From the NCBI GenBank assembly GCA_944323445.1, contig CALUSM010000012.1, positions 1-64,000 of the forward strand: a stretch of 64,000 bases of DNA, written 5' to 3'. The stretch is from an uncultured Bacteroidales bacterium. Its GTDB lineage: Bacteria > Bacteroidota > Bacteroidia > Bacteroidales > UBA932. Position 1 is the first letter of the stretch, and each line of letters starts with the position of its first letter. The notes beneath the pieces are model-generated. The model ran no database searches and had not been told where the DNA came from. It saw only the letters and a list, made by a program, of their open reading frames with translations. Both the position numbers and the translations under genes were made by a program. Positions 55,871 to 62,563 of this stretch are shown piece after piece.

Positions 55871-56839
55871 TTATTTTCCGACAAATACAAACAAGGAGAT
55901 TCTACGGCTATTTATAATGTAATTACTCTTATATATCCCCTTCCTCACTATCAAGATCAAATCTCTGTCAAAGAAATCACTAAGGCTATCCACCTCATAC
56001 CCCATCAACGGAGATGACGGCTTATATGAAATCGACAGTAATATCGCAGCAATATTCTTTGTACAATGCTTTCTTATTTCTGCTAAGGCTGTTCTCATTT
56101 GATCGGAAAGCGTACACGGAGAATCAACAACCACCTCCATGGCAAGTTCATATTTGTTTGAAAACTTATAAAAATCATCCATGTCCATTTGAATCAGTCC
56201 TTTCGGCTGTGCTACATTGAAAAAGTAGTCGTTTTCTATTTTCTGTTTGTCCGTGGTGATGCGTACCGTTTCCTTTATATTTTTCAGAAAATCAAGAAGT
56301 TTCTCATCCTCGCAATTCCAACGGGAAGTGACGGAGATTATTTCTGAATCTGGTCCCGTGATTACGGCGATCAGGGACTTCCCGTACTCATCGTGCGGGA
56401 AGTCTTTTCCGGGGAAGGCCGGTATCTTCTCCATATCGTCCCGGATGTAGAACTCAATGCTGTTCTTTCCATAGTCGGAATGTCCGTCATAGGCGACCTC
56501 AGATTCCAGTATGCACCAGTCGGGAGCGTACTCCCTGTACTTGCGGGCCTGCACGAATGAGGCTATCCGCTCTATCCTGTACCTGTGAGGACCCTCTGAA
56601 TGGTATTCCTCCGCATCCAAATCTATATTGACACTGTTCTTCACAGCTTCAAACGACTGCCCGTTGAAGTCCCCGTCGTAAAAGTCGAATGCAGGAGAAT
56701 TGCAGATGACTTTCAGGAGGGCTATGACGCGGGCCTTCCCTTTCTCAGTGTCAAGGTCGATTTCTCCGTCGTGGCTCCACCTGAGGAGCCCGGGATAAAA
56801 GGTATTGTACGGATAATTTAGATTCAGTTTGTCTTTCAT
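55871..56839 (-). CDS. Unknown protein of the RNA-repair-type island
   Basis: 322 residues, no family recognised. The start is MKDKLNLNYPYNTFYPG and there are no membrane helices or signal. Visible features: EGPHRYRIERIASFVQARKY near 82-101, LESEVAYDGHSDYGKNSIEF and ISVTSRWNCEDEKLLDFLK near 170-188. The last part (FDRDLILIVRKGIYKSNYII, then RRISLFVFVGK) is basic and hydrophobic. The composition is of a soluble protein. It overlaps the metallohydrolase gene upstream by 4 bp (ATGA), so it is probably made stoichiometrically with it. Confidence 0.75.
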   Translation of the reverse strand: MKDKLNLNYPYNTFYPGLLRWSHDGEIDLDTEKGKARVIALLKVICNSPAFDFYDGDFNGQSFEAVKNSVNIDLDAEEYHSEGPHRYRIERIASFVQARKYREYAPDWCILESEVAYDGHSDYGKNSIEFYIRDDMEKIPAFPGKDFPHDEYGKSLIAVITGPDSEIISVTSRWNCEDEKLLDFLKNIKETVRITTDKQKIENDYFFNVAQPKGLIQMDMDDFYKFSNKYELAMEVVVDSPCTLSDQMRTALAEIRKHCTKNIAAILLSISYKPSSPLMGYEVDSLSDFFDRDLILIVRKGIYKSNYIINSRRISLFVFVGK

Positions 56840-58116
56840 TGGACTCGTATTTCAATATCATCTATAGTCGTGTCGCTTGTCACCACCCTGTCCTTCAATT
56901 CATCGGAAATGTCAAGGGACGTGAAGTCACTTCCTTTTTCCCGATGTATGGGAATAATGGCGGAAGTGGGATTCACTGTATTGCAAACCATTGCAAGAGC
57001 ATCCCGCGAGGCATGTCCGGATGTGTGCAGATACTCCAGGTTCCAGTCGTGCGAATGTACGAATGAGTCTGTCGAAGCGCTGTATGCGGTATGCTCCGTA
57101 AGGATATACCCCTTGAACTGGGAATATATGAAGACCGTCTCTTCTTTTGGCAGCAGAGGCATCAGCTCATCCAGCCATCCCCTGAATTTGTCGGAGTTAC
57201 GCACAACCATGGTAAACCCTGTGTCCATCAGGGGATGCCGCAGAGTCCCGTCGTATTCAACTGCATCTGTAAAATCATATATTCTGTGGTTGCGTTTTAA
57301 TTGCTTTGTGAATGTTTCCAACAACTTACACTGATACCCGTCCGCTATGAACGGTCGGCCTTGATGACGTGTCGCCTGATAGAACGATGCAAGCCTGTCC
57401 GGGTCGGTCGAAGAACATAGAACAAAAGTATATTTGTAACCGGACATCAGTTCATACGCCTTCTGCTGCAGTTCTTCTTCTGACATCATCCTCACATCAT
57501 TTCTGGAAAGCATTGTGCCCTCGGTGATTAGAACATCAATACTTTTCCTTGCAATAAATTTGCTCAATACGCCCTTCAGGTATTTACCCAGATAGCCGTG
57601 GTCCCTGAAATCCCCTGTGTGCAGGATTTTCTTGCCATCACACTCTATCACGAACATATAGGCATCGGCCGCCGAATGGCTTACATAGTATGGAGTAATC
57701 TTTATGTCGCCGACAGTTACAGGCATATCGGCTCCATATTCTTTGAACCCTCCTACAGCCTGGAATGTAGACTTGTACTTCTGCTTCAGGCTGTCCACGG
57801 GAATATTCTGCATGTGAGCATAGAATTTCTGTTTGACCCTCTTGGCCAGACGCCCCAGATATTGATCCACTCCTCTTTCGGCGACAGCTGCTTCAAATGC
57901 TAAATGATCCCCGTCATAGTGAGTATAGAACACCGCCGATACCCCGTCGAGCAGCCGGTCCAGATTCTCCGGGACATCATACTCGTCCTCGACCTGACCT
58001 TCCGTGTCCGGAAGATTGTGCCCCAGGTCGATGAGTATCTTCGTTCCGGATGCAGACTCTATCCCGGTGATGCAGCCTCCGATCTGGTTTATTCCGCGGT
58101 GGATGGTTATTTTCAT
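56836..58116 (-). CDS. Beta-CASP-like metallo-beta-lactamase-fold hydrolase
   Basis: 426 residues. MBL start KITIHRGINQIGGCITGIES near 2-21. The metal motif reads FYTHYDGDHLAF (H66, D68, D70, H71), i.e. HxDxDH in place of the usual HxHxDH. Other ligands: H147 (YYVSHSAADAYMF), D169 in ILHTGDFRDHGYLG and a late histidine in YLHTSGHASRDAL. The long middle insert with ITEGTMLSRND and VLCSSTDPDRLASFYQATR resembles the beta-CASP insert of RNase J/CPSF nucleases. Probably an RNA or DNA nuclease; the altered ligand may change metal use. It overlaps both neighbours by 4 bp. Confidence 0.82.
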   Translation of the reverse strand: MKITIHRGINQIGGCITGIESASGTKILIDLGHNLPDTEGQVEDEYDVPENLDRLLDGVSAVFYTHYDGDHLAFEAAVAERGVDQYLGRLAKRVKQKFYAHMQNIPVDSLKQKYKSTFQAVGGFKEYGADMPVTVGDIKITPYYVSHSAADAYMFVIECDGKKILHTGDFRDHGYLGKYLKGVLSKFIARKSIDVLITEGTMLSRNDVRMMSEEELQQKAYELMSGYKYTFVLCSSTDPDRLASFYQATRHQGRPFIADGYQCKLLETFTKQLKRNHRIYDFTDAVEYDGTLRHPLMDTGFTMVVRNSDKFRGWLDELMPLLPKEETVFIYSQFKGYILTEHTAYSASTDSFVHSHDWNLEYLHTSGHASRDALAMVCNTVNPTSAIIPIHREKGSDFTSLDISDELKDRVVTSDTTIDDIEIRVQ

Positions 58117-59132
58117 TCTCCTTTTCTATATAAATTATCTTTGAGTGTTCCATAAAATGAAGTTGGATTCCCGTTTTCATTTTCATCTTTATTGAAATAT
58201 AAAGTCCTAGGAATCAAGTTGACATTCAAACCATTAACAGGTATTTCGTCCAACTCTCCCTCCTCTGTTCCTTCCTGCCCACGCATTATAGGCATTATAG
58301 TCGCAACTATTATTTCGACAGGCTTATCTTTTAACAGAGACCCTTTTTTAAAACCAAATACTTTTTCCCACCAGAATGTACCAGATTTGCTTCTTAACAG
58401 GTATGCTATAAATGTTGCATAAGCAAGAGCCTGCCACATAACTTCTTTTTGGGGCTCACTTTGCTTGTTTTCATCTTTGAGCTCCATTATCGCCAATTTG
58501 GCATTGTTATTCTCATCTTTAATTCTAGCAAGGATATCAATTCCACCTCCGTATTGTTTTGAATAGTCAATGTCTTTGTTATGGTCGCTGGCTTTAATAG
58601 GGGTTGGCATCTGGAAAAATAAACCACCTAATCTTACAGGCTGAATACTACATAGTTTCTTTTTAGAAGCTCTCGTTCTCTTTGAGAATTCAGATAATAA
58701 AAACTGTTCAATCTTATGCTCTGGACTATGAGAACTACTTTTAACAGATTTGAAATGCTTTCTGAAATTCTTTGCATCGACGGAATCCCATTTCACTTCG
58801 TCGCTGTCCCAAGTTTTGTAATATTTAAAATATTTGGAATTACTTTCTTTTTTCCCCTTAGTATTCAAATACACTTCTCCGTTTTTTACTGTAATTTCCC
58901 CAATGCTTTGCCCCTGATGTCTAAGGTCGTAACTTGTTGTATATTTTGTGCATTTTTCTACTCGTGAAATACTGCTATATATGTTGAGCGGACTCGGTAT
59001 CCGGAACTTTTTTCTATCTCTAGCATATTGGTCCAAATCAATTTTTTTTGCATAATTTGCATATCTTTCGTCCCATTCAAGGTTCTCTTTTAAAAGTTCA
59101 CTTGCCTTTTTTACAATCTCAAAATTATTCAT
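58113..59132 (-). CDS. PD-(D/E)XK-like putative nuclease
   Basis: 339 residues, lysine-rich. A nuclease-type core is suggested by E142 in EHKIEQFLLSEF, D199 in GGGIDILARI, E217-L-K219 in AKLAIMELKDENK and Q235 in EVMWQALAYATFI, in the order E, D, ExK, QxxxY. A long N-terminal part with beta strands (SIGEITVKNGEVYLN) is of unknown role. Its bases are much more AT-rich than the core genes, suggesting recent acquisition. It starts 23 bp after the preceding gene and overlaps the metallohydrolase gene by 4 bp. Nuclease activity is inferred from these residues. Confidence 0.7.
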   Translation of the reverse strand: MNNFEIVKKASELLKENLEWDERYANYAKKIDLDQYARDRKKFRIPSPLNIYSSISRVEKCTKYTTSYDLRHQGQSIGEITVKNGEVYLNTKGKKESNSKYFKYYKTWDSDEVKWDSVDAKNFRKHFKSVKSSSHSPEHKIEQFLLSEFSKRTRASKKKLCSIQPVRLGGLFFQMPTPIKASDHNKDIDYSKQYGGGIDILARIKDENNNAKLAIMELKDENKQSEPQKEVMWQALAYATFIAYLLRSKSGTFWWEKVFGFKKGSLLKDKPVEIIVATIMPIMRGQEGTEEGELDEIPVNGLNVNLIPRTLYFNKDENENGNPTSFYGTLKDNLYRKGE

Positions 59133-59155
59133 AATGTATTAGTTTTAATGTGTCC

Positions 59156-59701
59156 CTAATTCTTAAGTAGTTTCTGATTTTTGATATAAGAAACTTCCTC
59201 CATCTCTTCGAGTATAGAACATCCAAAAAGTTCTATGCCATCTTCTGATTTACGTGATCTCGCAGGAGGACAAAGGAGGAGCGCCGGGCGTCCCTTTGCA
59301 TATGCGTGAAGCATAAACTTGATTTCGCTCCTCTTCGCGCGTATCCCTCCGTCTTTAAAATCCTTGATATCCAAGCCTTCAAGACAGTCGACGATGAATG
59401 ATTGTATCTGCCCCTCCTCTATCATTACAGCTATTCTGTCACATAGTTTTTTACAGTCACCATCCTCGAGATTCTCTGCATAAATTTTTCCTGTCCTGCC
59501 GTGAAATCCTTCAAAATAAAGGTACTCAAATTCTTTCGCCGTACCTCGCGTAGAGAAATAAGCAGTCGTCATGTTGTATTCACGACTGAGCTCTGCCGCA
59601 AGTTTCGCTGCGAATATCACTTTATCGCGGTTTGCACAGTTGATACAATTAAGTCCACGCTCAAAAACTCCGGGGATTTCTTTAAATTTCTGATATCTCA
59701 T
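59156..59701 (-). CDS. Degenerate RecA/DnaB-like ATPase-fold protein (unknown)
   Basis: 181 residues from the ATG at 59701; an ATG at 59761 would overlap the preceding gene. The start KFKEIPGVFERGLNCINCAN leads to RDKVIFAAKLAAELSREYNM and TTAYFSTRGTAKEFEYLYF, resembling the first strand-loop-helix and the FSxE strand of DnaB-C/RecA folds, but the loop reads INCANRDK and has no P-loop GKT. The end (RPALLLCPPARSRKSEDGIE, LFGCSILEEMEEVSYIKNQK) resembles the late DnaB strands. No ATP hydrolysis expected. The assignment is by pattern only. Confidence 0.5.
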   Translation of the reverse strand: MRYQKFKEIPGVFERGLNCINCANRDKVIFAAKLAAELSREYNMTTAYFSTRGTAKEFEYLYFEGFHGRTGKIYAENLEDGDCKKLCDRIAVMIEEGQIQSFIVDCLEGLDIKDFKDGGIRAKRSEIKFMLHAYAKGRPALLLCPPARSRKSEDGIELFGCSILEEMEEVSYIKNQKLLKN

Positions 59702-59753
59702 ATTTTTATTTTTATGCAAAGGTACGGGATGCTTCGGCAAAAAAATGGCAGAT

Positions 59754-60308
59754 TCAGACAAATGTTGAAATATTGATAAAGTTGACTGCGCCGATCTCCT
59801 TCATTCCACCAGTCCTGTGGATATGACCGAAGAGATGGTACTCCGGCCGCGCTTTCAGAACGAAGTTCAGTATCTCGGGGCTGCCGAATCCGTCGTCCAA
59901 TATGCCATAGGGAGGATAGTGAGTCACCAGTATGTCGATATCCGTCGGGATGTATTCGTCCGCTATCCGGCTGTTCCCGGATAGCGAGCCTATTACAACG
60001 CCGTCAAAATCGTCCACAGCATCTTCCATCAGGACGATTCCGTACTTTGCGAACAACGGTCGGACTCTGTCTGCCTGACAGATATCGAAAGACAGTTCGT
60101 GATTGCCGGGGATGAATATTCTGTAATCGCCAGGCTGTGCCGAGAACCAATCCAGAAAATCATCGTAATCACCTTCCCTAAGATTGTCCTCCACTGCATC
60201 ACCGGCGCAGATCAGAATGTCCGTGTCAGCCGGTATCGTAACTTGCCGGTGGGCACCGTGTGTATCCGCGAACGCAAATATCTTCTTTCCCTTATACGTC
60301 AGTTCCAT
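59754..60308 (-). CDS. Calcineurin-like metallophosphoesterase
   Basis: 184 residues. All five metal motifs are present: D15 and H17 (FAFADTHGAHR), D37 (ILICAGDAVEDN), N69-H70-E71 (FIPGNHELSFD), H130 (ILVTHYPPYG) and H162/H164 (LFGHIHRTGG). Small cytosolic two-metal phosphoesterase; possible substrates include cyclic phosphates at RNA ends or cyclic nucleotides, not determinable here. It overlaps the upstream WYL gene by 17 bp. Confidence 0.9.
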   Translation of the reverse strand: MELTYKGKKIFAFADTHGAHRQVTIPADTDILICAGDAVEDNLREGDYDDFLDWFSAQPGDYRIFIPGNHELSFDICQADRVRPLFAKYGIVLMEDAVDDFDGVVIGSLSGNSRIADEYIPTDIDILVTHYPPYGILDDGFGSPEILNFVLKARPEYHLFGHIHRTGGMKEIGAVNFINISTFV

Positions 60309-61206
60309 TGTATTGTTTATTGAGTCTTCTGACCATATCTCCGATTGCCTTTCTCACCTCCTGAGGCTCAAGCACCTCAACACTGTCCCCGAATGACAGG
60401 ATATCCTGCTTGAAATCATAGTCGGGAGTAATGAAATATCTGAAGACAGTGAACTCGGGGTTCTCTTCTACAATCTCCTGGGACTTATGAAGCGGCAGGG
60501 ACCTGAAGTATTTCGCCTGTCTGGCGGAAACCCTGAGAATGACTGTCTCCGGTTTCATGTCAGGATATACTCTTGTACCGTATATCCCTTCAAAATACTC
60601 ATGTGCATTGAAATTCTTGGGAAGCGTGAACTTCTCCGTCCCGATCTCCATACTCAGCATCCTGTCAAGTGCAAACATGTGCGGCTCGGCATCACCATTC
60701 TTATGAGCGTACAGATACCACCGTCTCTTGAATTCGCGGAGGCAGTACGGCTCCAGTACTAAACTCCTGGGGACAGGTCCGTCGTAACTGTGATAAGTGA
60801 CATTCAATACATTGTTGTTCCGGATAGCCTGGATAACCGTGGTTAGGTACTTTTGGCTTGAAGGCACATCCTCGAACAAAATCCGGTCCTTAAGTCCGGC
60901 ACTCCCGTCCAGGAGACTGTTCAGGCTCAATGCCGCGAGCATCCAGTTTCTCACGCTGTTGCCGCCAATCTCGCTTTCGTTGTCAATGTAATATGTATTG
61001 TCCCTGCGGTCACACGCAATGTCGATACCGAAGATATCGGCGATGGAGTGAATATGATTGTAAAATGTGCGTGCCGCCAATTCCTTGCCCTCATCATTCA
61101 CAGAACTGCGCAGCCATAGACTCTGAAGCTCTTTCAAAGTAAGACGTCCTCTGCTCTGCAGTATTTCCAGCAGCCAGATATAACTTTTGAAATAATTCTT
61201 TGCCAT
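60292..61206 (-). CDS. WYL-domain transcriptional regulator
   Basis: 304 residues. N-terminal winged helix-turn-helix (residues ~1-60, SRGRLTLKELQSLWLRSSVN). The WYL domain has W163-Y164-L165 in EFKRRWYLYAHKNGDAEPHM, and a WCX-type C-terminal extension runs from residue ~215 to the end. WYL regulators bind nucleic-acid or nucleotide ligands in several cases and often control defence or DNA/RNA-damage loci. It is the first gene of the eight-gene series, and a palindrome sits over its own promoter, consistent with autoregulation. Confidence 0.92.
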   Translation of the reverse strand: MAKNYFKSYIWLLEILQSRGRLTLKELQSLWLRSSVNDEGKELAARTFYNHIHSIADIFGIDIACDRRDNTYYIDNESEIGGNSVRNWMLAALSLNSLLDGSAGLKDRILFEDVPSSQKYLTTVIQAIRNNNVLNVTYHSYDGPVPRSLVLEPYCLREFKRRWYLYAHKNGDAEPHMFALDRMLSMEIGTEKFTLPKNFNAHEYFEGIYGTRVYPDMKPETVILRVSARQAKYFRSLPLHKSQEIVEENPEFTVFRYFITPDYDFKQDILSFGDSVEVLEPQEVRKAIGDMVRRLNKQYNGTDV

Positions 61207-61209
61207 ATT

Positions 61210-61236
61210 CCTTATATGTGCTTTGCAAATGTAAGG
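61210..61236 (-). promoter_or_regulatory. Palindromic operator/promoter of the WYL-led operon
   Basis: CCTTATATGTGC (61210-61221) and GCAAATGTAAGG (61225-61236) form an inverted repeat with 10 of 12 matching pairs and a 3-bp centre. A -7 box TACATTTG (minus strand, 61226-61233) lies inside the right arm, and the palindrome ends 4 bp before the WYL ATG. Confidence 0.6.
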
Positions 61237-61377
61237 AAAAACTTGATTGTTTGCAGCATAGAAGATGTAATCTTATGAAATTAGGATTTATCTGTCATAT
61301 GCAGACCGAGGATTCCCGTCAGTTGGTGTGTCAGACCCTCTTACTCATTTGTGCTTTTAAATTTGTTTCGAATTCTC

Positions 61378-62412
61378 TTAGGATTCACTACGAATAGGTA
61401 GTTCTTTGCCAAAAGCCTCCACTTCTTCAGCCACAACTTTCTTTAATTCTTCCTGCGGAACAATCAGTTGATAGTCTGCCACACCAATGGGCTTGCCCAT
61501 ATCTTCCAATGCCAGTTCCACTTCTACACGATCTTTCTCAGCACATAGAATTATGCCGATAGAACGGTTTTCATCATCCCTTCGCTCCAGACGGTCAAGC
61601 AATGATAAGTAGTAGTTCATCTTGCCTGCATATTCTGGCTTGAATTCGCCAATCTTCAAATCAATAGCTACAAGACAATGTAATCCGCGATGAAAGAAAA
61701 GCATATCTACCTTACTCCGTTTTCCATTGTATTCAAGTACATACTGATTGCCAATATAAGTGAAACCTCTGCCAAGTTCCAAAAGAAATTGCTTTACCTT
61801 CTCTACCAGTCGAGTTTCAAGTTCTGTTTCTAATATTGGGTCTTTGACGCCTAGGAATCCAAGGTTATAACCGCTTCTGAATACCTCATTGGCAAACATT
61901 GCCTGTGTGGCGGGCAGAGTTTGCTGGAAATTGTTATCAGAAGGATCAATCTTCATTATATGCATTTTCAGAGATATGGCACTGGATAGAAGTTCACGAT
62001 TCCAACCTTTTGAAATGATTTCCTGCGCATAGTATAAAATGGCATTGTCATCTTCTCCAAACTTCCGCATCAAAGTAAGTATATGCCCCCATGGTAAAAC
62101 TGCGACAGCCTGTCGCAGTTTTGGATCGCTATTACAGAAACGTTCATAGAATTTTTTCATATCCCACAGATTTCTTGGAGAAACACCCATCTGTGGATAC
62201 CGTTGCTTTAAGTCATAAGACAAACGATTGACCACACCACTTCCATGCTTGCTCTCGACTTTTCTATCGTGAAGCAATTTTCCGATTTCCCAATGAGCTG
62301 TACCAATGGCAGCACACATGGTTGTCGCCACCATAGATTTTGTCCTGTCAATAACTGCGACAGCCTGTCGCAGAATTGCATCGTACTCTGATTCTTGGAT
62401 TTTATCTGTCAT
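61378..62412 (-). CDS. DUF1016 PD-(D/E)XK nuclease-domain protein (YhcG-like)
   Basis: 344 residues. The N-terminal DUF1016 region (TTMCAAIGTAHWEIGKLLHD, then RLSYDLKQRYPQMGVSPRNL) is followed by a PD-(D/E)XK nuclease domain: FTYIGNQYVLEYNGKRSKVD near 216-235 and MLFFHRGLHCLVAIDLKIGE near 236-255 (D-LK pattern). It has markedly AT-rich bases relative to rlmD and recurs widely on restriction-type and phage islands. Role unknown, possibly Holliday-junction or restriction-associated. It has its own start and is not obviously joined to the WYL series. Confidence 0.9.
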   Translation of the reverse strand: MTDKIQESEYDAILRQAVAVIDRTKSMVATTMCAAIGTAHWEIGKLLHDRKVESKHGSGVVNRLSYDLKQRYPQMGVSPRNLWDMKKFYERFCNSDPKLRQAVAVLPWGHILTLMRKFGEDDNAILYYAQEIISKGWNRELLSSAISLKMHIMKIDPSDNNFQQTLPATQAMFANEVFRSGYNLGFLGVKDPILETELETRLVEKVKQFLLELGRGFTYIGNQYVLEYNGKRSKVDMLFFHRGLHCLVAIDLKIGEFKPEYAGKMNYYLSLLDRLERRDDENRSIGIILCAEKDRVEVELALEDMGKPIGVADYQLIVPQEELKKVVAEEVEAFGKELPIRSES

Positions 62413-62563
62413 GATCTCAATCTTTTCCAGTCAAAAGTTCACGCTTGTCAATGTAAACAATGTTGCTACTATGTCTAATGCGTACAAGTCTAACTGGGAT
62501 GCATTATACAACGATTGCAAAATTAGTAAATTCCTTTCGAAAAGTTTCCCTATTTTTGCGCCC

